Shown here: positions 1-6,989 of the stretch, piece by piece
How positions within the stretch are numbered: position 1 is the first letter of the stretch
How the letters are laid out: each line of letters opens with the position of its first letter
DNA from: Hungatella sp. UBA3147
GTDB lineage: Bacteria; Bacillota; Clostridia; Lachnospirales; Lachnospiraceae
DNA length: 9,347 nt
Reading direction: 5' to 3'
Assembly (NCBI GenBank): GCA_002365025.1
Contig: DEYX01000050.1
Span: 1-9,347, forward strand
Position numbers and translations under genes: made by a program
Notes under the pieces: model-generated
Database searches by the model: none
What the model was told of the DNA's origin: nothing
The model's input: only the letters and a program-made list of their open reading frames with translations

Positions 1-14
1 TTTCTGTTACTCAT
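1..14 (-). CDS. Start of an unidentified gene, cut by the window edge
   Basis: Only an ATG (positions 14-12) and about four codons (Met-Ser-Asn-Arg) are inside the window, so no function can be given. The start is supported by an AAGGGG ribosome binding site at 26-21, six bases upstream of the ATG. The ATG lies 23 bases after the stop codon of the carboxypeptidase gene, with no terminator hairpin between, so the two genes are probably co-transcribed. Confidence 0.4.
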
Positions 15-37
15 GGAAAACCCCTTGCTATCTAAGG

Positions 38-1591
38 TCATTTGAAACGGCCTCCCCGCCGTCTTTTCCGCTTTGATGAATAGGAACTGCGCCTTTGTTC
101 CAGAATACTGTTGAATTCATCGGCTGAGACACCGGAGTCCCGAAGGCGTTTCATGCGCTGCTCCCGCCTGATAAGGAAATCCTGCGCTTCTTTGTGTTTC
201 CAATATAGAAAAAAAGCAGCTGCGCCTCCGATTACAGTGATTGCTCCCACGCTTCCTAATATCAGCCAGGCGGCTAAAGGGATCTCAAAGGGCCTTAGAG
301 CCTTTTCCCGGTAATCTTCCGTTTCTTTCTCCGAACGTTTTCCGGAAGGAGTTACGGAAGTCTGGGCTGCAGACGGGTCTAATGCTTCGCCGGATCCGGA
401 GGACGCTTCGGCTTGGGGAACGGTGGCGATCCTGGTTTCCGCTTCCTTGTTCTGAAATAAGGCGTCATTTACCTCCAGAAAGGTACTTCCAACGACCCGG
501 TCATTATACCGGTAATTTATTTTCGCGATTGAATTTGGAGGGTCACCCGATGAAATATCATAACTGAGTTCCGCCTTTGCATCGGAAAAATCAGCTGTTT
601 TAGGCAGGATGATCCTGCTGTCAGGATCTAAAATCAAGGCTTCTGGTCTGGTGATTGACAAACCGCTGAAACTTAAATCGCTGGTAATGGAACTATAGGT
701 TTTTTCATAATCTGCAGCTTTTAAGGAGACAAAGTTTGTAAAACCAAAGTCCAAGAGATTTTTGGTGTCTGTCCAATACTGGGGTGTAGATCCCTTTAAA
801 ATTATGGTAATCAGCCTCATCCCATTTTTTTCTGCACAGGTTATCAGGGTATTGCCGGCCAGTGTGGTATAGCCCGTTTTGCCGCCGATGATGCCCGGAT
901 AATAGAAAGGAGTGCTTTTTCTCATCATTTTATGACCAGGATAGATGGTAAGCCCTTCTTTATTAATGGAGTTAGGCGGAAGCTTATAAAAGGTGGTGGA
1001 GTCGATATCTTCAAAAACAGGATTATTAAAGGCTGCTCTTGCGATGAGGGCCATGTCATAGGGGGAAGTATAATGCTCCGGGTCATTTAAACCGCTGGGA
1101 TTGGCAAAATGAGTATTGGTACATCCAAGCTCCTTGGCGCGTACGTTCATCATATCGGCAAAAGCTTCGGTGCTTCCCGCCACATGCTCTGCAAGGGCGT
1201 TGGCTGACTCATTGGCTGATTTAAGCAGCAGGGCATAGAGGCAGTCCCTGACAGACAGCTTGTCCCCTTCATTGATCCCGGCATTGCTGCTTCCGGATTC
1301 TACATTAAATACGGCGTTATGGGAAAATGTTACGGTTTCGTCAAGACTGCATTTTTCAATGACAAGAAGCGCAGTCATGACCTTTGTAATGCTGGCCGGA
1401 AAATATTGGTTGTGTATGTTCTGTCCCCACAGAACGGTTCCGGTGTCTGCATCCATCAGAATGGCTCCCTGTGCCTGAACAGACGGGCCGGAAGGCCAGT
1501 CTGCGGCCCCCAGTGAAGTCCCGGTAAAAGAGGAGACAAAAAAAGGCAGGCACAGAAAAAAAATAAAAATCTTTTTTATATATTGAGTCAT
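38..1591 (-). CDS. Serine-type D-Ala-D-Ala carboxypeptidase (PBP5/DacF-like, peptidase S11) with C-terminal membrane anchor
   Basis: This is a penicillin-binding protein that trims the terminal D-alanine from peptidoglycan stem peptides outside the membrane. All three active-site motifs are present: SxxK as SITK (67-70, nucleophile S67), SxN as SAN (125-127) and KTG (238-240). An N-terminal signal peptide (Lys-Lys, then a hydrophobic stretch about 8-28) is followed by the catalytic domain (about 35-290) and a beta-rich C-terminal domain to about 385. A Ser/Thr/Glu-rich linker then leads to a strong transmembrane helix (about 437-463) and a cytoplasmic tail ending in a KRKRRR cluster. Classical members end in an amphipathic helix instead. 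An in-frame TTG at 1633 would add 14 residues. I chose ATG 1591 because GGAGAG lies 10 bases upstream, it puts the signal peptide at the N-terminus, and 1633 lies only a few bases after the predicted transcription start. Which paralogue (dacA, dacB or dacF) cannot be decided here. Confidence 0.93.
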   Translation of the reverse strand: MTQYIKKIFIFFLCLPFFVSSFTGTSLGAADWPSGPSVQAQGAILMDADTGTVLWGQNIHNQYFPASITKVMTALLVIEKCSLDETVTFSHNAVFNVESGSSNAGINEGDKLSVRDCLYALLLKSANESANALAEHVAGSTEAFADMMNVRAKELGCTNTHFANPSGLNDPEHYTSPYDMALIARAAFNNPVFEDIDSTTFYKLPPNSINKEGLTIYPGHKMMRKSTPFYYPGIIGGKTGYTTLAGNTLITCAEKNGMRLITIILKGSTPQYWTDTKNLLDFGFTNFVSLKAADYEKTYSSITSDLSFSGLSITRPEALILDPDSRIILPKTADFSDAKAELSYDISSGDPPNSIAKINYRYNDRVVGSTFLEVNDALFQNKEAETRIATVPQAEASSGSGEALDPSAAQTSVTPSGKRSEKETEDYREKALRPFEIPLAAWLILGSVGAITVIGGAAAFFLYWKHKEAQDFLIRREQRMKRLRDSGVSADEFNSILEQRRSSYSSKRKRRRGGRFK

Positions 1592-1646
1592 ATTGAGTAA
1601 TCTCTCCATAAGCTTTCGTTCGGTTTCAGACAATACTTCAATCTAC

Positions 1647-1675
1647 AGTATAGGTTATTTGCTGTAACAAGTAAA
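1647..1675 (-). promoter_or_regulatory. Sigma-A-type promoter of the carboxypeptidase gene
   Basis: On the minus strand, TTTACT (-35, 1675-1670) and TATACT (-10, 1652-1647) are separated by exactly 17 bases. Transcription would start near 1640, giving a leader of about 50 bases before the preferred ATG at 1591. No experimental support is available from sequence alone. Confidence 0.6.
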
Positions 1676-1689
1676 GGTTATTTGCTATA
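1652..1689. repeat. Two-copy 15-bp direct repeat overlapping the carboxypeptidase promoter
   Basis: AGGTTATTTGCT followed by RTA occurs at 1652-1666 and again at 1675-1689, identical at 14 of 15 positions and with a 23-base period, about two helical turns. The first copy covers the -10 edge and spacer and the second begins at the -35. It may be a tandem binding site for an unidentified regulator, or a small duplication without function. Confidence 0.45.
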
Positions 1690-1708
1690 TTTCCCGTATT
1701 TATATACG

Positions 1709-1743
1709 AAAAAACCAGCTGAATATGCTTATATATTCAGCTG
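1709..1743 (-). terminator. Rho-independent terminator of the TRIC/DUF1461 operon
   Basis: A perfect 11-bp stem (CAGCTGAATAT at 1716-1726 with ATATTCAGCTG at 1733-1743) encloses a 6-base loop. On the minus strand it is followed by G and six Ts (1714-1709). It lies 10 bases after the stop codon of the DUF1461 gene, so it ends that transcript before the carboxypeptidase promoter. Confidence 0.85.
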
Positions 1744-1752
1744 ATTTACGAT

Positions 1753-2454
1753 TTAAGCTGCAAGATGTTTTCTTTTAAACTTACCAATAAGAAAAAGACA
1801 GACAGCTAAGAGAAGCAGGATAGAGAAAAGGTAGATGAATCCGATGAGAACAACTGTGTCCCGAAAAAAGCCTTCCGGAACGATGTTAATGAGCATATCG
1901 GTGGAAGGATCCAGAACCCATAGGTCATTTTTAAAGAATATATGGTGGAACATGATAAAATATCTGGTAAAATCTGTGGAAATAATGAAAGCAATGACTG
2001 CGGACAGGACAAAAAAGATCCCGGTTCCAGCGCACACGGCTCTGGGAAAGGTTCGCGTAAAGCTTGTCTTTAATAAAAGAAGAACGATGAGGCATAATAC
2101 CATAACCATAAGGCAGCCTCTCCGTATGGAAAGAGCGTCTAAAAACAGTCCGCGGACATCCTCCATATGGGCGATTTCACGGGCATTAAAAAATTCCCGT
2201 TCTACGCCTCCCATGGTGGTATCTACGTGAAGGTTGTCCCTCTTTCCCCGCAGGTAAGACATCATTTCACCGGTAACATCAAGGAGATCATCCATTGTCA
2301 TGGAGACTGCCTGAGTCACTTGATATTTGTTATATTCTTTTTCAAAGTATCCTGGAATCCAGTAAACGGCTGCCTCCACCGAGGTAAATAAGAGCACGAT
2401 CATAAGGCAGAAAGAAAATATGATTCCAGCAGTATATTGAAACAAACGGTTCAT
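1753..2454 (-). CDS. TIGR01906/DUF1461 family integral membrane protein
   Basis: A 233-residue membrane protein of unknown function, of a family seen mostly in low-GC Gram-positive bacteria. Four hydrophobic segments are visible (about 9-31, 113-128, 140-158 and 201-223), with an extracytoplasmic-looking loop between the first two. Family-like conserved stretches are EFFNAREIAHMEDVRGLF (87-104) and, after the third helix, FHHIFFKNDLWVLDP with PEGFF (169-197). The tail is basic (KFKRKH). The start is set by an AGGAGG at 2466-2461, six bases upstream of ATG 2454. An in-frame upstream extension of 18 residues would overlap the preceding gene and lacks such a site. It is the second gene of an operon, 20 bases behind the TRIC-type gene. 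No enzymatic motif was recognised. Confidence 0.85.
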   Translation of the reverse strand: MNRLFQYTAGIIFSFCLMIVLLFTSVEAAVYWIPGYFEKEYNKYQVTQAVSMTMDDLLDVTGEMMSYLRGKRDNLHVDTTMGGVEREFFNAREIAHMEDVRGLFLDALSIRRGCLMVMVLCLIVLLLLKTSFTRTFPRAVCAGTGIFFVLSAVIAFIISTDFTRYFIMFHHIFFKNDLWVLDPSTDMLINIVPEGFFRDTVVLIGFIYLFSILLLLAVCLFLIGKFKRKHLAA

Positions 2455-2474
2455 GGAATTCCTCCTTAAAAGAA

Positions 2475-3125
2475 TTATTTTTTTGTTGCGGTAGGTAAGT
2501 CCCAGCAAAAGTGGGTTGCAAGTAAGCGGATCAAAACGACGGAGCAGGCGCCGATCAGCATGGCGATATTGCCATCGATGAAGTTCAAAAGCCAGGCATA
2601 AAGGATGGCGCCTGCAATGGAAGCACAGGCATAAATATGTTTTCTAAGGACATAGGGGGTTTGTCCAGCCATAATGTCCCTCAGAATGCCTCCGCCTACT
2701 CCGGTGATGACGCCTAAAAAGATGATGAGAAAATGGTAATCTCCATAGCCGGAAAGCACTGCTGTATCGATTCCTACTACGGTAAAAGCACCAAGTCCGA
2801 TTGCATCAAATATGTTCATAACCTTTTCATAAGTTTCAATGGAGCGTCCATCCAGGATCTTCTGGTTCAGCCTTACTATAATAAATAAAAGCATAACCGT
2901 TATAAAGGCCAGTAATACATAGACCGGGTCTTTAAAAAGGGCAGGAGGTACATTTCCTATGATAATATCCCTTAGCATACCGCCTCCTACGGCAGTGGTA
3001 ACACCTAAAACAATGACTCCAAGCAGATCCAGCTGTTTTTTAATGGCAACCATGGCTCCGGATGATGCAAAGGCTATGGTTCCTACGACTTCTATAAAGA
3101 AAAACAGGGAAAATTCTATTTTCAT
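2475..3125 (-). CDS. TRIC-type (UPF0126, YicG/YadS-like) membrane protein, predicted cation channel
   Basis: A 216-residue, seven-helix-like membrane protein built from two homologous halves. Each half carries the hallmark glycine-rich motif: TAVGGGMLRDIIIGNVPP at 44-61 and TGVGGGILRDIMAGQTPY at 141-158. Prokaryotic TRIC proteins form homotrimeric channels permeable to monovalent cations, and the physiological role in bacteria is poorly known. The start is ATG 3125, preceded by GGAGG at 3136-3132, and this removes six residues from the longest reading frame. The gene is first in an operon with the DUF1461 gene and is driven by a near-consensus promoter. Family assignment is firm. Channel activity in this organism is inferred from the family. 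Confidence 0.92.
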   Translation of the reverse strand: MKIEFSLFFFIEVVGTIAFASSGAMVAIKKQLDLLGVIVLGVTTAVGGGMLRDIIIGNVPPALFKDPVYVLLAFITVMLLFIIVRLNQKILDGRSIETYEKVMNIFDAIGLGAFTVVGIDTAVLSGYGDYHFLIIFLGVITGVGGGILRDIMAGQTPYVLRKHIYACASIAGAILYAWLLNFIDGNIAMLIGACSVVLIRLLATHFCWDLPTATKK

Positions 3126-3165
3126 GAACAACCTCCGGTACATTCCTCAATGGGAAATTAAGGAA

Positions 3166-3194
3166 AGTATAAGATTTGGAAGAGTATTTGTCAA
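3166..3194 (-). promoter_or_regulatory. Near-consensus sigma-A promoter of the TRIC/DUF1461 operon
   Basis: On the minus strand a perfect TTGACA (-35, 3194-3189) is separated by exactly 17 bases from TATACT (-10, 3171-3166). Transcription should start near 3159, about 35 bases upstream of the TRIC start codon. This suggests strong expression unless repressed. Confidence 0.8.
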
Positions 3195-3244
3195 TATATC
3201 AGGTCTTCACAAATATTACGCTTGGTACAACACATAAATATATC

Positions 3245-3273
3245 TTGCTTTTTTTTATAAAATTTTATATTAT
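3245..3273 (+). promoter_or_regulatory. Candidate promoter of citrate synthase
   Basis: TTGCTT (3245-3250) and TATTAT (3268-3273) are spaced by 17 bases in a very AT-rich stretch (3235-3290). The -35 match is weak (three of six) and the -10 is good (five of six). The resulting leader would be about 120 bases long. Confidence 0.45.
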
Positions 3274-3403
3274 ATTGAAAAGTTCAAAATTTAACGATAG
3301 AAAGATTCTGCAGGAGAGGAAAGGGGATGACGCTGGCTTAGAAAGCCCAATGGGAAGAATAAAGTGGAACTAGACAACCTGATTTCAGAAAGAGGTGTGC
3401 CTG
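3274..3403 (+). other. 5' untranslated leader of citrate synthase, weak structure only
   Basis: The leader holds one small hairpin (GGCTT at 3335-3339 with AAGCC at 3343-3347, three-base loop). It also holds a purine-rich AGGAAAGGGG directly before an ATG at 3327 that is followed by only three codons and a stop (Met-Thr-Leu-Ala). I could not match it to a riboswitch class I know, and no terminator/antiterminator pair is visible. Confidence 0.25.
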
Positions 3404-4759
3404 ATGAACCAGAAAGAATTTATGAAAAATTTGGAAGAGTGGTCTGATATCTGTTTGAATGACGAAAGAATTGACTTGGAAGCCTACGACAGATTTGAGG
3501 TAAAGCGGGGGCTTAGGGATAAAAGCGGCGATGGCGTTGTAGCCGGATTAACCAAGGTATCAAAGATTTTATCAAACAAGACCGTTAACGGAGAAAAGGT
3601 CCCATGTGAAGGCCAGTTGTTTTACCGGGGATATGATATTCATGACCTGGTAAGCGGCGTCGTCAGGGAAGGGCGTTATGGTTTTGAGGAAATTGCCTAC
3701 CTCCTTCTTTTTGGAGATCTGCCAGACGAAAGCCAGCTGGAGCGCTTTACCAAGACTCTGGGCTACAGCCGGACTCTGCCTACCAATTTTGTCAGGGATG
3801 TGGTTATGAAGGCGCCGAGCCAGGATATGATGTCCTGCCTTGCAAGAAGTATTCTTACTCTGTCCTCTTATGATGATAAGGCCAGTGACATATCTGTTCC
3901 CAATGTACTCCGTCAGAGTCTGATGCTAATCAGCGTCATGCCAATGCTGGCAGTTTATGGATATCATTCATTCAACCATTATGAGAGAGGGGGAAGCATG
4001 TATATCCACAGGCCGGATGAAAAGCTTTCCACGGCAGAAAATATTTTAAGGCTATTAAGGCCGGATATGAAGTATTCCAAGGTGGAAGCCCATGTTCTTG
4101 ATCTGGCCCTGATCCTTCATATGGAGCATGGAGGAGGAAATAACTCCACCTTTACAACCCATGTGGTCACTTCTTCCGGTACGGACACATACAGCGTGGT
4201 TGCGGCTGCACTTGCCTCTTTAAAGGGGCCCAAGCATGGCGGTGCCAATATTAAGGTTGTGGAAATGATGGAGGATCTGAGGAAGGAAGTCCAAGACTTA
4301 AAGGATGAAGAGGAAGTGGAGAAGTACTTGAGAAAGCTTCTTCATAAGGAAGCATTTGACCGGAAAGGTCTTATATATGGTATGGGACATGCGGTTTATT
4401 CCAAATCTGATCCCCGTGCAGAAATTTTCAAAGGCTTTGTTAAGCAATTATCAGAGGAAAAAGGACGTCTGGATGATTTTAACCTCTACTCCATGATCGA
4501 GCGTCTGGCCCCTGAAGTCATTGCAGATGAAAGAAAGATCTATAAGGGCGTAAGCGCAAACGTGGACTTTTACAGCGGCTTTGTATACAGCATGCTGGAT
4601 ATTCCCAATGAATTGTTTACTCCGATCTTTGCCATTGCAAGGATCGTAGGATGGAGCGCTCACAGGATCGAAGAGCTTATTAATATGGATAAGATCATCC
4701 GTCCGGCCTACATCAGCGTGATGCAGGAAGAAGAGTATAAGGCTTTGGAGGACCGATAG
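3404..4759 (+). CDS. Citrate synthase (citrate/2-methylcitrate synthase family)
   Basis: Cytoplasmic enzyme condensing acetyl-CoA with oxaloacetate to citrate. In an anaerobe of this kind it most likely starts the oxidative branch to 2-oxoglutarate and glutamate. At 451 residues it is the usual length. Catalytic residues by family alignment are H278 in KGPKHGGAN, H329 in GMGHAVY and D388 in NVDFYSG. Probable substrate-binding residues include R338 (DPRAE) and R421 (SAHRIEE). H242 sits in MEHGGGNNSTF, where many citrate synthases have HEQNAST. A charged insert (about 290-315, KEVQDLKDEEEVEKYL) precedes the active-site histidine loop. I chose ATG 3404, eight bases after AAAGAGG, rather than an in-frame GTG at 3395 that overlaps that binding site. 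The gene is monocistronic, with a terminator behind it. No aconitase or isocitrate dehydrogenase gene is in the window. 2-Methylcitrate synthase activity cannot be excluded. Confidence 0.95.
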   Translation: MNQKEFMKNLEEWSDICLNDERIDLEAYDRFEVKRGLRDKSGDGVVAGLTKVSKILSNKTVNGEKVPCEGQLFYRGYDIHDLVSGVVREGRYGFEEIAYLLLFGDLPDESQLERFTKTLGYSRTLPTNFVRDVVMKAPSQDMMSCLARSILTLSSYDDKASDISVPNVLRQSLMLISVMPMLAVYGYHSFNHYERGGSMYIHRPDEKLSTAENILRLLRPDMKYSKVEAHVLDLALILHMEHGGGNNSTFTTHVVTSSGTDTYSVVAAALASLKGPKHGGANIKVVEMMEDLRKEVQDLKDEEEVEKYLRKLLHKEAFDRKGLIYGMGHAVYSKSDPRAEIFKGFVKQLSEEKGRLDDFNLYSMIERLAPEVIADERKIYKGVSANVDFYSGFVYSMLDIPNELFTPIFAIARIVGWSAHRIEELINMDKIIRPAYISVMQEEEYKALEDR

Positions 4760-4861
4760 GAATATATGCCTGATGAAAGCGGGCATGGACTGAAAGAATA
4801 CCGGGATATCTCACAGGGGTGTCCGGGACTGGATTGGCTAAAAAATCGAATGGATGAATAC

Positions 4862-4897
4862 ACAAAAACACAAGTGATCTTAAACTTGTGTTTTTGT
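4862..4897 (+). terminator. Intrinsic terminator after citrate synthase
   Basis: A perfect 13-bp inverted repeat (ACAAAAACACAAG at 4862-4874 with CTTGTGTTTTTGT at 4885-4897) encloses a 10-base loop. The T run lies in the distal arm and pairs with an A run in the proximal arm, as in terminators that can work in both directions. It stands 102 bases after the citrate synthase stop codon and is the only strong hairpin before the LacI-type gene. Confidence 0.75.
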
Positions 4898-5033
4898 AAT
4901 GCAAAAAGGCTGTTTTAAGGTATTGCGGGTCAGGAGAAGCATAATGGAAAATGTGATTGAAAATAATGAATAGATTGATTAATATATAATATATAGGTTG
5001 CAGGTTTAAGACTTTAGAAAATGGGGTGAATCA

Positions 5034-6116
5034 ATGAAATCACAGATAACGATGAAGGACATGGCCAGGCACTTTGGTGTATCGCTTAATACGATACATA
5101 AAGCAATTGCCGGGAAGCCGGGGGTCAGTGAGGCTACCAGGAAAAAAATAGTGGATTACGCCGATGCCAATGGATATAAATTAAATGCCATGGCCTCTTT
5201 TCTTAAGCGGAAAAATATTAAAATTGCAGTTTGCCTTCCTGAACTGGATGAGGACAGCAAGTATTTTTACAGTTATATCTGGCAGGGCTATAGAAAGTAT
5301 ATGGCGGAGTGGGGGGATTTAAATATTCAGGTTCTTGAAATTCCATATAAAAAAGGAAACTTAAACGAAACTCTAAGACAGCTGGAAAAAGAGTGTGAGG
5401 GCAGTGATAAGCTGGATGGCCTGCTGACAGCACCTCCCAGAGATGAGGCTGGGATTCATACTATCAGGCAATTTACTGATAAGGGCGTATGCGTTGTGTT
5501 CGTTACCGGTGATAATGATGAATGCGGCAGACTGGGCACTGTAGTAGGAGATTATTATGCGGCGGGCCAGATTATGGCAGAGCAAATATGCAATATCCTG
5601 AAAGAAAAGAGCCGCATTCTACTCATGGCCGGAGATCAGTATAAGGACTCCCATTATCTGGTTGCAAAGGGATTTCATGAGTATATCAGGCAGACTCAGG
5701 CAGAATATATAATAGAGGATTTGTATGGTTATTATGAATCGGACCGGCTGGATGAAAGTATTATACTGGCCTTAGAACAGAATCCGCCGGATGCAGTATG
5801 CTGCGTATTTGCCAGAGGAAGTGCAGTTTTGTACAGGGCCCTTAAGTCAAGCGGCATGGCAGGAAAGCTTCCGGTAATTGCAAATGATGTGTTTGATGAA
5901 AATGTTGCGGCTTTAAAAGACGGTACGTTCACGAACCTGGTTTTTAAAGATCCATATAAACAGGCGTACCTGGCAATGAAAATGCTCTGCGAGTATCTGC
6001 TTAAAGATATGGAACCGAAGGATAAGGTTCGAAAGGTGGAAATCGTGCTTATTTTTAAAAGCAATGTGAATTATTACTGGAAGAATATAGAGGATATGCA
6101 GTATTTAAGATTGTAA
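5034..6116 (+). CDS. LacI-family transcriptional regulator
   Basis: A 360-residue DNA-binding regulator. The N-terminal helix-turn-helix (about 5-26, TMKDMARHFGVSLNTIHKAI) and hinge region (to about 58, GYKLNAMASFLKRK) are LacI-like. The recognition helix reads NTIHKAIAGKPG where many members have TVSRVLNG. Residues about 62-340 form a periplasmic-binding-protein-like effector domain, probably sensing a sugar or sugar derivative. The start is ATG 5034 with GGGGTG at 5023-5028. A possible -10 (TATAAT, 4985-4990) lacks a convincing -35. The gene ends in its own terminator, so it is probably monocistronic. Likely targets are nearby carbohydrate genes, and the CG-centred palindromes in front of the solute-binding-protein gene are of the right type. 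No such palindrome was seen in front of the regulator itself, so autoregulation is not evident. The effector is unknown. Confidence 0.93.
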   Translation: MKSQITMKDMARHFGVSLNTIHKAIAGKPGVSEATRKKIVDYADANGYKLNAMASFLKRKNIKIAVCLPELDEDSKYFYSYIWQGYRKYMAEWGDLNIQVLEIPYKKGNLNETLRQLEKECEGSDKLDGLLTAPPRDEAGIHTIRQFTDKGVCVVFVTGDNDECGRLGTVVGDYYAAGQIMAEQICNILKEKSRILLMAGDQYKDSHYLVAKGFHEYIRQTQAEYIIEDLYGYYESDRLDESIILALEQNPPDAVCCVFARGSAVLYRALKSSGMAGKLPVIANDVFDENVAALKDGTFTNLVFKDPYKQAYLAMKMLCEYLLKDMEPKDKVRKVEIVLIFKSNVNYYWKNIEDMQYLRL

Positions 6117-6124
6117 AAATAATG

Positions 6125-6168
6125 GAAGATGGTTATCCGGCGTTGCCTGGAGACCATCTTCTTTTTTT
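6125..6168 (+). terminator. Intrinsic terminator between the convergent lacI-type and gntR-type genes
   Basis: GAAGATGGT (6125-6133) pairs with ACCATCTTC (6153-6161), followed by seven Ts (6162-6168). The 19-base interior can extend the stem with a second helix (TCCGG at 6136-6140 with CTGGA at 6147-6151, one G-T pair). The hairpin lies eight bases after the LacI-type stop codon. Read on the minus strand it is followed by CATTATTTTT, so it may also serve the GntR gene. Confidence 0.88.
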
Positions 6169-6189
6169 GGCCATTTCATGCTTGTAATA

Positions 6190-6870
6190 TTATGTTCCTG
6201 ATATGTCTCCCGGTATGCCCTCCAGAGCTTTTGACAATGTGATGAGCGAGTGATTGATATGTCTGTTTACCGCCATGGCAATCTGTTCGTCATTTTCCGT
6301 CATCAATGCCTCGATGATTTGCTGATGCTGAGGAAGGTTATCTTCACGGCAGGAGCAGTGATGGATCGCCGCAAATACGGCCAGGCGATAGGTCTCGATC
6401 ATAATATTCTCATAAAAGGCAATGAGTGATTCATTCTTCGTCCTTTCAATGAAGTACATATGGAATTGAATGTCTTTCTTATAAAATTCGATGTCATCTG
6501 ATTGGGAACTGTTTTGAAGCTGGTTCTGGAACTCTAAAACAGTATTTTTGGAATAAGCTCCTTTGAACTGTGTGATGATGGCAGGTTCCATAATTTTCCG
6601 AATCTGATATATCTCATTAATATATTCCAGTGTAAAGGGGCGGACCTGCATCCCCTTTCTGGGATATACCATAATCAGATTCTGGCTTTTTAAAGCTACC
6701 AGAGCTTCGCGAATGGGAGTTCTTCCAAAAGACAGTTCCTCATTCAGCATTTTTTCAGAAATATCTTGTCCGGGAAGATACTGGCAGGAGAGGATTTTAT
6801 CTAATAGATAATTATAAGCCAGTTCGGTCTGGGACAGGTTACGGTTGGGGAATGCATCTTTAAAAATCAT
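6190..6870 (-). CDS. GntR-family regulator, FadR/FCD subfamily
   Basis: A 226-residue repressor-type protein. The winged helix-turn-helix spans about 12-76, with the family signature GRTPIREAL (49-57) and the wing YPRKGMQV (69-76). The all-helical FCD effector domain (about 82-215) keeps a typical metal-binding set: D133 and H137 in DIQFH, H182 in PQHQQI, and H204 in NRHINHS. FCD regulators usually bind organic acids or sugar acids. The start is ATG 6870 with AGGAGG at 6882-6877, five to six bases upstream. It is transcribed divergently from the enolase-superfamily enzyme, and repeated ATATATC-type motifs occupy both promoters, which suggests it represses itself and the enzyme. An FCD-type acid sensor beside an acid-sugar dehydratase-type enzyme is a common pairing. 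The effector is unknown. Confidence 0.94.
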   Translation of the reverse strand: MIFKDAFPNRNLSQTELAYNYLLDKILSCQYLPGQDISEKMLNEELSFGRTPIREALVALKSQNLIMVYPRKGMQVRPFTLEYINEIYQIRKIMEPAIITQFKGAYSKNTVLEFQNQLQNSSQSDDIEFYKKDIQFHMYFIERTKNESLIAFYENIMIETYRLAVFAAIHHCSCREDNLPQHQQIIEALMTENDEQIAMAVNRHINHSLITLSKALEGIPGDISGT

Positions 6871-6897
6871 GATTGCCTCCTAAAGCTTGTATGATTC

Positions 6898-6907
6898 GAT
6901 ATATCTG
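6898..6907 (-). promoter_or_regulatory. Candidate operator A (downstream of the gntR-type start point)
   Basis: GATATATCTG on the plus strand, reading CAGATATATC on the minus strand. It lies about 17-26 bases downstream of the predicted gntR start point (near 6924) and shares the GATATATC core with site C. Confidence 0.5.
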
Positions 6908-6930
6908 GGATAAACAGTGCTGATAGAGCT

Positions 6931-6959
6931 ATTATATATCAGACTGGATTTGAATTCAA
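6931..6959 (-). promoter_or_regulatory. Sigma-A promoter of the gntR-type gene
   Basis: On the minus strand, TTGAAT (-35, 6959-6954) and a perfect TATAAT (-10, 6936-6931) are separated by exactly 17 bases. The predicted start point is near 6924, giving a leader of about 54 bases. Confidence 0.75.
6933..6942 (-). promoter_or_regulatory. Candidate operator B (over the gntR-type -10)
   Basis: TATATATCAG on the plus strand overlaps four of the six -10 bases and the spacer of the gntR promoter. Nine of its ten bases match site C and nine match site D. Occupancy would block RNA polymerase and give autorepression. Confidence 0.5.
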
Positions 6960-6989
6960 TCGAATTTGGTAATATAAGAATATATTTTA

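Noticed and set aside
1835..2391. Long plus-strand open frames across the DUF1461 gene
   Set aside because: They are antisense to a gene with a strong binding site, family motifs and membrane helices, and carry no recognisable motif themselves.
3193..3202. AATATATCAG next to the TRIC operon -35, identical to the ten bases of candidate operator D
   Set aside because: A single copy in AT-rich DNA about 4 kb from the GntR gene, with no second site nearby. Chance match is the simplest reading, although a genome-wide scan could change this.
3327..3341. Met-Thr-Leu-Ala mini-ORF with a purine-rich binding site in the citrate synthase leader
   Set aside because: Only four codons, no regulatory codon run and no attenuator hairpin behind it. 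GGGAAG nearby recalls a cobalamin-riboswitch box, but the rest of that structure is missing.
4451..4904. Minus-strand open frames over the end of citrate synthase and the following intergenic region
   Set aside because: Antisense shadows without ribosome binding sites. One starts on the far side of the terminator hairpin.
4944..4973. Nine-codon ORF with an AGGAG site upstream of the LacI-type gene
   Set aside because: It lies upstream of the likely -10 (4985-4990) and behind a terminator, so it is probably not transcribed with the regulator. The peptide has no distinctive composition.
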